DNA from: SW-9-67-25 sp964471665
GTDB lineage: Archaea; Halobacteriota; Halobacteria; Halobacteriales; Haloarculaceae
Reading direction: 5' to 3'
Length of the DNA stretch: 64,000 nt
Assembly: GCA_964471665.1 (NCBI GenBank)
Contig: CAYYHG010000002.1
Span: forward strand, 1 to 64,000
Under the pieces are notes generated by a model. The model made no database searches. It saw only the letters and a list, made by a program, of their open reading frames with translations, and was not told where the DNA came from. This document shows positions 51,446 to 60,323 of this stretch, in pieces. The position numbers and the translations under genes were made by a program. Within the stretch, counting starts at the first letter, position 1. The number at the start of each line of letters is the position of its first letter.

Positions 51446-52755
51446 TGTTCGGGACGAGCGGCGTTCGCGGCCCGGTCGGCGAGACGGTCACCGCCGACCT
51501 GGCGCTCTCGGTCGGGCGGGCAGTCGGTATCGACGCCGACCGCGTCGTCGTGGGACGCGACCCCCGCGAGAGCGGTCGCCTCCTGATCGACGCGCTGGCG
51601 GCCGGGCTGCGCGAATCGGGGACAGACGTCGTCGACGTCGGGCTCGCGGCCACGCCGACAGTCGCCCGCGGCGTCGGGTGGACGGGTGCCGACGCCGGCG
51701 TCGCGGTCACCGCCTCGCACAACCCGCCGCCGGACAACGGACTGAAACTCTGGCAGCCCACCGGCCAGGCGTTCGACACCGACGCCCGCGAGCGGATCGC
51801 GGATCGCGTCCGCGAGGACGCCGCCGACCTCGTTCCCTGGGATCGGGTCGGCGACCGGGTCTCCGAGAATCTGCGGGCACGACACCGCGACGCGCTCGTC
51901 GAGGCAATCGACCTCGAGGGGTCGCTGTCGGTCGTCGTCGACGTCGGCAACGGTGCCGGCGGCGTGACGGTCGACGCGCTGACGGCACTGGGCTGTGACG
52001 TCGAGACGCTGAACGCCCAGCCCGACGGCTCGTTCCCGGGCCGACCGAGCGAACCCACCGCGGAGAACTGCCGTGCCCTCGGTGCCCTCGTGGCCAACTC
52101 CGGGGCCGACCTCGGGATCGCACACGACGGCGACGCCGACCGGACGCGGGCAGCCACGGCCGACGGCGAGTTCGTCTCGGGGGACGTGTTGCTGACCATC
52201 TTCGGACGGGCCGCCGCGGGCGCTGGCGAGCGCGTCGCCGTGCCGGTCGACACGAGTCTCGCCGTCGAGGACGCGCTCGATTCGGCGGGGATCGGGACGG
52301 CGCGCACGCCCGTGGGAGACGTCTACGTCGCCGAACAGGCCACACAGCCAGACGTGGCGTTCGGTGGCGAACCCAGCGGTGCGTGGATCTGGCCCGAGAC
52401 GACGCTGTGTCCCGACGGCCCGCTCGCGGCCTGCAGACTGGCAGCGCTGTGTGCCGAGCGACCGCTGGCCGAGCGCGCGGCGGCAATCGACACCTACCCG
52501 ATCCGGCGCACCAGCGTCGACGTGGCGGACAGGCGTGCCGTGATGACCCGGGTTCGGGAACACGTCCAGGCACACTACGAGGCGGTGTCGACGCTCGATG
52601 GCGTCCGCGTCGACCTCGGGGACGGCTGGTTCCTGCTGCGGGCCAGCGGCACCCAGCCCCTCGTTCGGATCACTGCGGAGGCACGGGACTCCGACCGTGC
52701 CGACGCCGTCTTCGAGGACGCGCGTGCGATCGTAGAGTCGGTCGTCGCGGAGTGA
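51445..52755 (+). CDS. Phosphohexomutase (phosphoglucosamine/phosphomannomutase family)
   Basis: This 436-residue alpha-D-phosphohexomutase has the phosphoserine loop TASHNPPPDNGLK, the metal loop DGDADR, the sugar loop GEPSGAW and the phosphate-binding RASGTQPLVRI. It moves phosphate between C1 and C6 of a hexose or glucosamine. The variant GEPSG loop suggests a GlmM-like or PMM-like specificity distinct from the second copy at 61738. It overlaps the small zinc protein gene by one base (ATGA). Confidence 0.92.
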   Translation: MFGTSGVRGPVGETVTADLALSVGRAVGIDADRVVVGRDPRESGRLLIDALAAGLRESGTDVVDVGLAATPTVARGVGWTGADAGVAVTASHNPPPDNGLKLWQPTGQAFDTDARERIADRVREDAADLVPWDRVGDRVSENLRARHRDALVEAIDLEGSLSVVVDVGNGAGGVTVDALTALGCDVETLNAQPDGSFPGRPSEPTAENCRALGALVANSGADLGIAHDGDADRTRAATADGEFVSGDVLLTIFGRAAAGAGERVAVPVDTSLAVEDALDSAGIGTARTPVGDVYVAEQATQPDVAFGGEPSGAWIWPETTLCPDGPLAACRLAALCAERPLAERAAAIDTYPIRRTSVDVADRRAVMTRVREHVQAHYEAVSTLDGVRVDLGDGWFLLRASGTQPLVRITAEARDSDRADAVFEDARAIVESVVAE

Positions 52756-52869
52756 CCGGCGGCCGTCGGTCTCGTGGGCGGTCGGACAGTGTCGGAACTG
52801 GTAGCGTGATAGTCCGCGAGAATGGAGGCGACGCCCCGGGAGGGTCGTCAGACGCTGTGCCGGGCAGAG

Positions 52870-53028
52870 TTACCCGCGACGCGTCGACCGGGCCTTGCGG
52901 ACGTCGGCCCCGTCCCGTATCTTGTCTTCGCACTGTGGACAGACCCGCGGTTTGTCGACGCCGTTTGGCGTGAAAACCCGCGCGTAGTCGGACGTGACGA
53001 ATGCACCGCAGTTCTGGCATTCCGGCAT
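52870..53028 (-). CDS. Tiny zinc-finger protein, DUF7563-like (52 residues)
   Basis: This 52-residue protein has CQNCGAFVTSDYARVF and CPQCEDKIRDGADVRKARSTRR. Four Cys in two CxxC pairs (4, 7, 30, 33) form a treble-clef-like zinc finger, and the basic end could contact nucleic acid. It is closely similar in plan to the protein at 61487, so the window carries two paralogues of one haloarchaea-specific family. Function unknown. Confidence 0.8.
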   Translation of the reverse strand: MPECQNCGAFVTSDYARVFTPNGVDKPRVCPQCEDKIRDGADVRKARSTRRG

Positions 53029-53103
53029 ACACACCAACGATTGTGGGCACCCGTCTTAATTATTTGTGATGTAGGACGACCGTCTCTGCGTGCTGGCGGC
53101 GCG

Positions 53104-53682
53104 TCAAAACGAGGCCGTGATCGTGCCGTTCTCGTCGAGTTCGAGACTGGCGTCGAACAGCTCGCAAAATTCTGTGACGGTCCGGTCGTCGTGGACGCCC
53201 CCCGCGAGGTGAAAGAGACCGACGGCGTCGTGGTCGTCGAGGAGTCCCTGGATGGCCGCCACGGCTTCCCTGACCTGTGCTTCGTCGGCGTAGTAGATCA
53301 TCTCGGTGACAGAATCGACGGTGACGCGTCGCTTCCCCTCTGTCGATTCGAGGAACTCCCGCGTCTGGTCGACGATGCCGTCGAGGTCCTCCGGCGTGGC
53401 GGCGTAGCGGACCCGCTCGGTCTTTCGCCGGGTGTACCCGCGCTCGACCGAGACCGTATCGAGAATGGTGGCCTTGTCGTCGTCGATGCCGTAGTGGTCG
53501 AGTTTCTGGCGGATCTCGCGGGCGGTCGTGCGCGTGGAGACGACCAGCAGGTGGTCCGTGTCGGATTTCAGGAAGTCCGTGTCCACGCGGTCAGTCTCTG
53601 CCGTACTCGGGTGGACGAGCAGGATGGCCGTCCCGCCGGGCACCCGCTCCGGCGCGTTCTCGATCGACAGCGTGTACTCCAT
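53104..53682 (-). CDS. Conserved haloarchaeal RecA-like-fold protein (DUF7090-like)
   Basis: This 192-residue protein begins MEYTLSIENAPERVPGGTAILLVHPSTAETDRVDTDFLKSDTDHLLVVSTRTTAREIRQKLDHYGI. That resembles the KaiC/RecA-type NTPases of haloarchaea with a degenerated P-loop (GGTAILLVHPS instead of GKT/S). The remainder has RRKTERVRYAATPEDLDGIVDQTREFLE and a VTVDSVTEMIYYADEA strand. A binding or regulatory role is likely, without intact ATP-binding residues. Function unknown. Confidence 0.7.
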   Translation of the reverse strand: MEYTLSIENAPERVPGGTAILLVHPSTAETDRVDTDFLKSDTDHLLVVSTRTTAREIRQKLDHYGIDDDKATILDTVSVERGYTRRKTERVRYAATPEDLDGIVDQTREFLESTEGKRRVTVDSVTEMIYYADEAQVREAVAAIQGLLDDHDAVGLFHLAGGVHDDRTVTEFCELFDASLELDENGTITASF

Positions 53683-53784
53683 GTACCCGTGACGGCGGCA
53701 CGGAACGACTTAACTGCCCTGATCGTTCAGAACGGTAGCCACCCGGACCCCGGAACATTTGACGGTCGACACACAACCGCGATT

Positions 53785-54366
53785 ATGGCAGCCCCACCGA
53801 CCGTCGTCGCACTGGCCGGGAGCCTCCGCGACGACAGTTACACGCGCATCGCACTCGAGTACGCGCTCGACGCCGCGGACGGTCGCGGCGCCGGGACAGC
53901 CCTGGTCGACCTCCGGACCGTCGAGTTGCCGGTCTTCGACCCCGACCACGGGGACGCTGGCGACGCCGAACGAGTCCGGGAGCAGATCAGGACCGCCGAC
54001 AGCGTCATCCTGGGGACGCCGATGTACCACGGCTCGTTCGCGGCGCCGCTGAAGAACGCGCTGGACTACTGCGGGTTCGACGAGTTCGAGAACACGACCG
54101 TCGGATTGCTCGGCGTCTCGGGGGGGAGTTTCCCTATCACTGCGCTCGATCACCTCCGGTCGGTCTGCCGGGCACTCGACGCCTGGGTGCTCCCCTACCA
54201 GGCCGCGGTTCCGAACTCCAACTCGGAGTTCGAGGACGGCACGTTCGTCGACGAGGACCTGGCCAACCGCGTCGCCGTGCTCGGGGAACGCGCCGTCGAG
54301 TACGCCTCCATCCAGCCCGACCCCGCTTGCTTCGAGAGCGGCCAGAACGTCGGCGCGGGTGACTGA
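53785..54366 (+). CDS. NADPH-dependent FMN reductase
   Basis: This 193-residue flavodoxin-like protein has AGSLRDDSYTRIALEYAL (the phosphate-binding loop of FMN reductases), ILGTPMYHGSFAAPLKNALDYCG and LLGVSGGSFP. It reduces FMN or a quinone-like acceptor with NADPH. A role in supplying reduced flavin to monooxygenases is possible, and no paaE reductase is nearby, but a general redox role is equally likely. Its TGA begins the repeated 12-mer TGATACTGCCGG. Confidence 0.88.
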   Translation: MAAPPTVVALAGSLRDDSYTRIALEYALDAADGRGAGTALVDLRTVELPVFDPDHGDAGDAERVREQIRTADSVILGTPMYHGSFAAPLKNALDYCGFDEFENTTVGLLGVSGGSFPITALDHLRSVCRALDAWVLPYQAAVPNSNSEFEDGTFVDEDLANRVAVLGERAVEYASIQPDPACFESGQNVGAGD

Positions 54367-54416
54367 TACTGCCGGCGACAGTCTCTGGCAGACGGAGACG
54401 GCGTGTCACAACCGTC

Positions 54417-55052
54417 ATGTCGGCTCGTGCCGTACACTCGGGTGTGACACAGTGGGTCGAGAACCCGGATCTGGGGCGGGAGCGCGGTCCCGTCGCGCTC
54501 CTGCGAGCGTGGGTCGAGGTGCTCGTCTCGCCCCGCCGGTTCTTCCGGACCAAAGTCGCACCGGGTGACCAGGCCCCGGGCGTGACCTTCGCCGCGGCCG
54601 TGGTGCTCGCCGCGGAGACGACCAGGGTCGCACTCGGCGGCGGCTACCCTGTCGTCGGCGGACAGCCGGCACTCTCGGCAGTGCTCTGGGTCCTGCTCGT
54701 GACCGTCCTCGTCGCACCCGCGGGCATCCACCTGATAGCAGCCCTCCAGACGGTCGTCCTGATCGCAGCCGTCGCGGACCGGGCGGGTGTCAGCGAGACG
54801 GTCCAGGTCATCTGTTACGCGCTCGCCCCGTGCGTGCTCGTCGGCCTCCCGAGCGTCCACGTCCAGGCTGCCGTGGTCCTGTGGGGAGGGGGCCTGTTCG
54901 TGCTCGGGATGGCGACGGTCCACGACATCCCGCTCCCGACCGCCCTCGGTGTGACAGCGATCCCGGCCCTGCTCGTGTTCGGATACGGGTTCGGCGGGAC
55001 CACCGCGGTACTCGCGGTGCTAGAGACCGTGCGGACGGCGGCCGGCGTGTGA
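54417..55052 (+). CDS. YIP1-family membrane protein
   Basis: This 211-residue membrane protein has a Yip1-like N-terminus (LLRAWVEVLVSPRRFFRTKVAPGDQAPGVTFAAAVVLAAE) and about five hydrophobic segments (for example ALSAVLWVLLVTVLVAPAGIHLIAAL). The last segments contain VICYALAPCVLVGLP and an Ala/Gly-rich helix. YIP1-domain proteins occur widely in haloarchaea with unknown roles. It follows the FMN reductase gene by 50 bases. Confidence 0.85.
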   Translation: MSARAVHSGVTQWVENPDLGRERGPVALLRAWVEVLVSPRRFFRTKVAPGDQAPGVTFAAAVVLAAETTRVALGGGYPVVGGQPALSAVLWVLLVTVLVAPAGIHLIAALQTVVLIAAVADRAGVSETVQVICYALAPCVLVGLPSVHVQAAVVLWGGGLFVLGMATVHDIPLPTALGVTAIPALLVFGYGFGGTTAVLAVLETVRTAAGV

Positions 55053-55127
55053 CCGGCGACTGCCTCGCTGTCCTGTGTGGCTCCCGGAGAGCGGAGCCGT
55101 TTTGACGCCCGCGCTGTATCGTCACGT

Positions 55128-55391
55128 ATGCTCAGTCTCGACCTGGACCGGTTCATGTTCGAACTGAAAGACGGCGCGCTCAAACACGTCGGGCCCTCCA
55201 ACCGGGCAGCGACCGCCAAACTGTACGACGTCGAGGGCGTGGAGGTCCGCGAGTTCGGCGACAAGCGCGTCAAGCTCGCCTTCGAGGACGAGGACGGCAA
55301 CGAGGTGGAGGTGGCGCTGTTTCCCGAGGACGCCCGCGAGGTCGCCCGCGGGCTGGAACTGCTCGAAGAGGAGAGCGAGACCGTCGAGTAA
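55128..55391 (+). CDS. Conserved haloarchaeal small acidic protein
   Basis: This 87-residue protein begins MLSLDLDRFMFELKDGALKHVGPSNRAATAKLYDVEGVEVREFGDKRVKLAFEDEDGNEVEVALFPEDA. It has a beta-rich first half and a Glu-rich C-terminal helix. I do not recognise a characterised family. The start at 55128 is favoured over the longest frame at 55077. It lies 75 bases after the YIP1 gene. Confidence 0.7.
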   Translation: MLSLDLDRFMFELKDGALKHVGPSNRAATAKLYDVEGVEVREFGDKRVKLAFEDEDGNEVEVALFPEDAREVARGLELLEEESETVE

Positions 55392-55470
55392 GACGATCGT
55401 TAGAGCCCCGTCCCGGTACTCGCCGACCCCGGGCGGCGACATACCGAACGGGACGACAACAGGCGGCGTG

Positions 55471-55551
55471 ATAGTGATTGCTGTAAGCCATTACTGGATC
55501 GACCGCAAGACTCGAGCGGTCGAAACGGTAATTCGTTACAGCAATCACTAT
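55471..55551. repeat. MITE-like palindromic element, copy B (81 bp)
   Basis: The perfect 16-bp terminal repeats ATAGTGATTGCTGTAA (55471-55486) and TTACAGCAATCACTAT (55536-55551) match copy A at 47784 in 15 of 16 positions. The inner stem TCGACCGC/GCGGTCGA is also conserved. TA dinucleotides lie at the tips, which would fit TA target-site duplication. No transposase gene is present. It sits in the gap between the small acidic protein gene and the RecJ-like gene. Confidence 0.75.
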
Positions 55552-55614
55552 GAGACCCGGTTCGAGAGGTCCGATTCGACAACCGTTTTAGGGCGGGACC
55601 GCTTGTGCCTTCCA

Positions 55615-57699
55615 ATGGGTTCGTGTATCATCTGCGGTACGTCTGTCGACGGTCGCATCTGTGCGCTCCACCAGGAAGACGTCGTCTTCGAGTTTCGCGG
55701 GAACCATCCCGACGAACTGACAGCCGGGCGCTACTACCGCGGGACGGTCGACGGCTTCGCGGAGTTCGGCGTCTTCGTCGACGTCGGCGACAGCGTCACC
55801 GGCCTCCTGCACAAGAGTGAACTCGACCAGCGCCTCGAGAGTCTCGACTGGGACCCCGGCGACACCGTGTTCGTCCAGGTCCAGAACGTGCGCGACAACG
55901 GCAACGTCGACCTCGGCTGGTCGATCCGCCAGGACGAGTCTGCGTTCCGCGGAACGCTCATCGACGACCCGGACGCGGACGCGGAACTGCTCGCCGAGAA
56001 AGAGGAGACGGCCGCCGAGTCGGGCCCGCCCGCGTCGACCGACACCGGCGAACAGAAATCGACCCCGATTTCGTCGGCAGACGGATCGGACGCGGCGGCC
56101 GCCGAACCGTCGGGCACGGAGTCCCCCGAACAATCGGAGACTCCGACCGACGGCGAGACCGATCGGGCGGAGCCAGCAGATCTCTCACTGGTGACCATCG
56201 ACGACCTCGAGGGCCACGTCGACGACCGCGTCCGCGTCGAGGGAGAGGTCGCGACCGCCCGCCAGACGAGCGGGCCGACGGTCTTCGAGATCCGCGACGA
56301 GACGGCCACGGTCGACTGTGCCGCCTTCGAGGAGGCGGGCGTCCGGGCCTATCCCGAGGTCGAGGAGGGCGACGTCGTCCGCCTCGAGGGCGAGGTCGAG
56401 CGCCGCCGCGGCGAACTCCAGGTCGAAACAGAGGCACTGGTCGTCCTCGAAAACGAGGAACGCGACGCCGTGACCGAGCGCATGGAGGAGGCGATGGTCG
56501 CACGCGCACGCCCGGACTCCGTCGAGCCACTGGCCGAAGACCCCGCCGTCGAGGCCGTGTCTGGACCGATCCGTGACGCCGCGACGGCGATCCGTCGGGC
56601 AGTTCTGGAAGGACGACCGATCGTCGTCAGGCACAGCGCCTCCGCGGACGGCTACCTCGCGGGCGTCGCCATCGAGCGGGCGACGCTCCCGATGATCCGC
56701 CAGCAACACCGGGACGGGGACGCGGAGTACCATTTCTTCGACCGCCGTCCGCTCGAGGGATCGGTCTACGACATGGACGACGCCACCGGCGACGTGACCT
56801 CGATGCTGGAAAACAGCGCGCGCCACGGCGAGTCGATCCCGCTGTTCGTGTTCGTCGCCGCCGGGGCAACCGCGGAGTCACTCGACGGCCTGGAGTTGCT
56901 GGACATCTACGACGCCCGCCGGGTCGTCGTCGAGGACCGCGTCGTCGACGAGGCGGTCGCCGAAGCGGTCGAGACTGTGGTCAGCCCGGCACTCACCGGC
57001 GGCACCGAGACCGCCGCGACGGCACTGGCTGCCAACGTCGCCGCACACGTGAACGGCAACGTCCGCGCGGACCTCCGGCACCTCCCGGCGGTCGGGTTCT
57101 GGGAGGACACCCCCGCGTCCTACGCCGACCTCGCGGCCGAGGCGGGGTACGACGCCGACGCGGTCCGTGAACTCCGGGAAGCGGTCGCCCTGGAGGCGTA
57201 CTACCAGTCCTACGAGGACAAGCGGGAACTCGTCACCGACCTGGCCTTTACCGACCGCGAGGAGTCCCGGGGGCTGGCCGCAAACGTCAGCGAACAGTTC
57301 CGGACGAAGATGGACGCCGAAATCGACACCGCGGAGGCGAACCTCGAACGACAGACGGTCGACGGCGAGACGGTTCTCGTGCTGGACACGGACGCGTACA
57401 CCCACCAATACGAGTTCCCGCCCGAGGAACTGTTGCTGGACGAACTGTACCGCCGCCACAGCGACGAGGCGGCCGCGCTGGTCGGCGTCGCGACCGACGA
57501 GGCGTTCGTCCGTTCGGGGGCCGACATCGACGTGCGGACGCTGGTCGAACAGGCCGCCGACGCCGCCCCCGCGGCCGGCCTGGACGCCCGCGGCGCCCGC
57601 GAGGGACGGATCGAGTTCCTCTCGGGCGAGCGCGAGGCCGTCCGGGAGGCGCTCCTCGAGTCACTCGCGAACGCGCTCTCGCCCGCGCCAGAAGCGTGA
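55615..57699 (+). CDS. RecJ-like (DHH-fold) protein with zinc knuckle, S1 and OB domains
   Basis: The 694-residue protein has four parts. First, an N-terminal zinc knuckle (CIICGTSVDGRICALH). Second, an S1 domain (about 35-105; RYYRGTVDGFAEFGVFVDVGDSVTGLLHKSEL). Third, an acidic linker and an OB fold (about 180-275; LEGHVDDRVRVEGEVATARQTSGPTVFEI). Fourth, a C-terminal DHH/RecJ-like module (about 290-694). The DHH motifs are altered. The DxD position reads HSASADGYLAG (residues 340 on), and the expected DHH is replaced by RRVVVEDRVVDE. It may therefore be a non-catalytic nucleic-acid-binding member, perhaps a RecJ-type scaffold. ATG 55615 is the family start; longer frames run through the palindromic element. 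Confidence 0.8.
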   Translation: MGSCIICGTSVDGRICALHQEDVVFEFRGNHPDELTAGRYYRGTVDGFAEFGVFVDVGDSVTGLLHKSELDQRLESLDWDPGDTVFVQVQNVRDNGNVDLGWSIRQDESAFRGTLIDDPDADAELLAEKEETAAESGPPASTDTGEQKSTPISSADGSDAAAAEPSGTESPEQSETPTDGETDRAEPADLSLVTIDDLEGHVDDRVRVEGEVATARQTSGPTVFEIRDETATVDCAAFEEAGVRAYPEVEEGDVVRLEGEVERRRGELQVETEALVVLENEERDAVTERMEEAMVARARPDSVEPLAEDPAVEAVSGPIRDAATAIRRAVLEGRPIVVRHSASADGYLAGVAIERATLPMIRQQHRDGDAEYHFFDRRPLEGSVYDMDDATGDVTSMLENSARHGESIPLFVFVAAGATAESLDGLELLDIYDARRVVVEDRVVDEAVAEAVETVVSPALTGGTETAATALAANVAAHVNGNVRADLRHLPAVGFWEDTPASYADLAAEAGYDADAVRELREAVALEAYYQSYEDKRELVTDLAFTDREESRGLAANVSEQFRTKMDAEIDTAEANLERQTVDGETVLVLDTDAYTHQYEFPPEELLLDELYRRHSDEAAALVGVATDEAFVRSGADIDVRTLVEQAADAAPAAGLDARGAREGRIEFLSGEREAVREALLESLANALSPAPEA

Positions 57700-57700
57700 C

Positions 57701-59353
57701 ATGAGCACCGACAGCCCGGCAGACTCGGACGCGTTCGAGCGCGTCTGTGAGGAACTCGTCGAGCGCGTCCTCGAGGGCGACCTCGACCGCGAGAACCTCG
57801 AGGACGCGAAGACCGAGGTCTGCGGAGCGCACGCCTCGCCGAAAGTCCCCAAAAACTCCGAACTGCTCGATTACGCGCCCCAGGAGCGGCGCGAAGAACT
57901 CGAGGAGGTCCTCCGGCGCAAGCCAGTCCGGACCGCCTCGGGCGTCTCCCCCGTGGCGATCATGACCTCGCCCCACCGGTGTCCACACGGGAAGTGCCTC
58001 TACTGTCCGGGAGGGCCAGACTCGGAGTTCTCCAGCGCACAGAGCTACACCGGCCACGAACCGGCAGCGGCCCGCGGGAAACAGAACGACTACGACCCCT
58101 ACGGCCAGGTCACCCTGCGGCTGGAACAACTCCGGAAGATCGGCCACCCCGTCGACAAGGCCGAACTCATCCTGATGGGCGGAACGATGACTGCCCGCAG
58201 CCACGACTACCAGGAGTGGTTCGTCAAGCGCGCCCTGGAGGCGATGAACGACTACGACCCCGAAAGCGTTCCCGACCCTGCCCAGGACCGGAGTTTCGCC
58301 CAGGATCCCGACGAGTACGAGTTCCGGTACGTGGAGGACGTCATCGCGGAAAACGAGACCGCCGACGTCCGCAACGTCGCGACCACGTTCGAGACAAAAC
58401 CCGACTGGTGTGACCCGGAACAGATCGACCGGATGCTCGCGCTGGGCGGGACGAAAGTCGAGGTCGGCGTCCAGACCACGTACGAGCGGATCAACCGCGA
58501 GATGCACCGCGGTCACGGCGTCCAGGCCTCCATCGACGCCAACCGACGCCTCCGGGACGCGGGCTTCAAAGTCGGCTTTCACATGATGCCCGGCCAGCCC
58601 GGCATGTCCAGGGAGATGTGTCTGGAGGACTTCCGGCGGCTGTTCGAGCGCCAGGCCTACCGGCCCGACTATCTCAAGATCTATCCGACGCTCGTGGTGG
58701 AGGGGACTGCCGTCTACGACTGGTGGCACCGCGACGAGTTCGAGCCACTCGGGAACGAGGAGGCCGCCGACCTCGTCGCGGAGATCAAGTCACTGATTCC
58801 CCGGTACACGCGCCTCCAGCGCGTCCAGCGGGACATCCCGGCCGACTTCATCGAGGGCGGCGTCTGGAAGTCGAACCTCCGGCAACTCGCCCGCCAGCGG
58901 ATGGCCGACCACGGCTGGACCTGCGAGTGTATCCGGTGTCGGGAGGTCGGCCACAGCGACGGCGAGCCCCAGGACGTCACGCTGGAGGTCGACACCTACG
59001 AGGCCGCGTGTGGCACCGAACACTTCATCAGTTTCGAGGACCGCGACCGGGACCTCCTCGTGGGCTTTTGTCGCCTGCGGTTCCCGAACGACCCCGTGCG
59101 CCGCGAGCTACAGGACGCGGCCGTGGTCCGCGAACTGCACGTCTACGGCAACGAGGTCGGCGTCGGCGAGGGAGCCGGCGACGGCCACCAGCACCGGGGC
59201 TACGGCCGCCGACTCCTCGGGCGCGCGGAAGCGATCGCCGCCGACGCCGGCTTCGAGACGCTGGCCGTCCTCAGCGGGATCGGCGTCCGCCAGTACTACC
59301 GCGAGAAGCTCGGGTACAAACAGGACGGCCCGTACGTCTCCAAACGACTGTAG
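57701..59353 (+). CDS. elp3: tRNA uridine(34) acetyltransferase Elp3 (radical SAM + GNAT)
   Basis: This 550-residue enzyme modifies the wobble uridine of some tRNAs. The radical SAM part has CPHGKCLYC (Cys94-x4-Cys99-x2-Cys102) for its 4Fe-4S cluster, plus ILMGGTMTARSHDYQEWFVKRAL, KVEVGVQTTYERINREMHRGH and GFHMMPGQPG. The GNAT domain follows at about 450-550 (VVRELHVYGNEVGVGE, HRGYGRRLLGRAEAIA, VRQYYREKLGYKQDGPYVSK). It follows the RecJ-like gene by one base, so the two genes may be one translation unit. Confidence 0.94.
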   Translation: MSTDSPADSDAFERVCEELVERVLEGDLDRENLEDAKTEVCGAHASPKVPKNSELLDYAPQERREELEEVLRRKPVRTASGVSPVAIMTSPHRCPHGKCLYCPGGPDSEFSSAQSYTGHEPAAARGKQNDYDPYGQVTLRLEQLRKIGHPVDKAELILMGGTMTARSHDYQEWFVKRALEAMNDYDPESVPDPAQDRSFAQDPDEYEFRYVEDVIAENETADVRNVATTFETKPDWCDPEQIDRMLALGGTKVEVGVQTTYERINREMHRGHGVQASIDANRRLRDAGFKVGFHMMPGQPGMSREMCLEDFRRLFERQAYRPDYLKIYPTLVVEGTAVYDWWHRDEFEPLGNEEAADLVAEIKSLIPRYTRLQRVQRDIPADFIEGGVWKSNLRQLARQRMADHGWTCECIRCREVGHSDGEPQDVTLEVDTYEAACGTEHFISFEDRDRDLLVGFCRLRFPNDPVRRELQDAAVVRELHVYGNEVGVGEGAGDGHQHRGYGRRLLGRAEAIAADAGFETLAVLSGIGVRQYYREKLGYKQDGPYVSKRL

Positions 59354-59364
59354 CCGGCACAACC

Positions 59365-59372
59365 AGTATAAA
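59365..59372 (+). promoter_or_regulatory. TATA box of the ACT-domain gene
   Basis: AGTATAAA lies 26-33 bases before the ATG at 59398, giving an almost leaderless mRNA. Confidence 0.6.
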
Positions 59373-59397
59373 CCCCCCGCGCCCAATTGTACCCCGA

Positions 59398-59901
59398 ATG
59401 TTCGAAGAGATAATGGAGAAGTTCTCGGACTCGCCGAGCCAGCAGCGGGTCATCCGGCTGCTCCTGGAGCGGGGGTTTTCGGTCAACGACGAGGGGCGGG
59501 TCGTCTCGGGCGGGATCGAGATCCCCGACACCGGCATCGCCCGCGAGGTGGGCGTCGACCGTCGGGTGGTCGACGCGACGACCGACGCCATCCTGGCGGA
59601 CGAGAACCTCCGGCCGATCTTCCAGAACATCTCCGCGATTCCCAGCCTGATGGATCTGGCACCGGTGCTGGACCTGACGGTGCTGACCGTGGCCGTCGGG
59701 AACGCCGAGGAGTCGGGCATCGTCGCCACCGTCACGACCGCCATCGCGGAGCGTGACATCTCGATCCGGCAGGCGATCACCGAGGATCCGGAGTTCACCG
59801 ACGAACCGGTGTTGTACGTCATCACGGACGCCGAACTCCCCGGCGACCTCATCAACGAGATTCGTGCCATGGAGTTCGTCCGCCGGATCGAACTGGTCTG
59901 A
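59398..59901 (+). CDS. ACT-domain regulator of amino acid metabolism
   Basis: This 167-residue protein has an N-terminal winged-helix-like region (SPSQQRVIRLLLERGFSVNDEGRVVSGGIEIPDTGIAREVGVDRRVVDATTDAILAD) and a C-terminal ACT domain (VLDLTVLTVAVGNAEESGIVATVTTAIAERDISIRQAITED). This plan is the archaeal amino-acid-responsive regulator type. It probably binds an amino acid to regulate nearby or distant genes. It is followed by a ferredoxin gene. Confidence 0.88.
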   Translation: MFEEIMEKFSDSPSQQRVIRLLLERGFSVNDEGRVVSGGIEIPDTGIAREVGVDRRVVDATTDAILADENLRPIFQNISAIPSLMDLAPVLDLTVLTVAVGNAEESGIVATVTTAIAERDISIRQAITEDPEFTDEPVLYVITDAELPGDLINEIRAMEFVRRIELV

Positions 59902-59931
59902 ACGGATGCAGCCTGCCTCTAGGAGCGAGCC

Positions 59932-60273
59932 GTGACCGACGCCCCGCCGGACTGTGGGCCCCACACCGTCGTCGTCGAGCACGCCGGGACCACGACGTCG
60001 CTGTCCGTCGACCACGGCCGCGTGCTGCGCGACGCCCTCCGGGCCGCCGGGATTTCGCCCCACAGCACCGCCGGCCGCCGGGTCAACTGCGGCGGCCGTG
60101 GGCTCTGTGCGACCTGTGGCGTCCGGGTGGCGGACCCGCCCGACCCCGATCACTGGCACGACAGTCTGGCCGCCCGCTTCGGGTATCCGAGGCTGTCCTG
60201 TCAGCTCCGCGTGACCCGCGACATGCAGGTCCGGATCCCCGACAAGCGCGTCTGGGGCCGACGCGAGCGATGA
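59932..60273 (+). CDS. [2Fe-2S] ferredoxin
   Basis: This 113-residue plant-type ferredoxin has Cys53-x5-Cys59-x2-Cys62 (NCGGRGLCATCGV) and Cys90 (LSCQ), the pattern for one 2Fe-2S cluster. It transfers electrons to an unidentified oxygenase or reductase. The GTG start at 59932 has an AGGAG at six bases upstream. Its tail (RVTRDMQVRIPDKRVWGRR) is basic. Confidence 0.88.
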   Translation: MTDAPPDCGPHTVVVEHAGTTTSLSVDHGRVLRDALRAAGISPHSTAGRRVNCGGRGLCATCGVRVADPPDPDHWHDSLAARFGYPRLSCQLRVTRDMQVRIPDKRVWGRRER

Positions 60274-60323
60274 CAGCGACGGGAACCGAACGAAATTAGG
60301 CCGGCGGTGTTCGTCCACCGTTC

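Noticed and set aside
55468..55614. Upstream extension of the RecJ-like gene through the palindromic element
   Set aside because: Residues before MGSCIICG are encoded by the MITE-like element and its flank; the conserved zinc knuckle starts at 55615.
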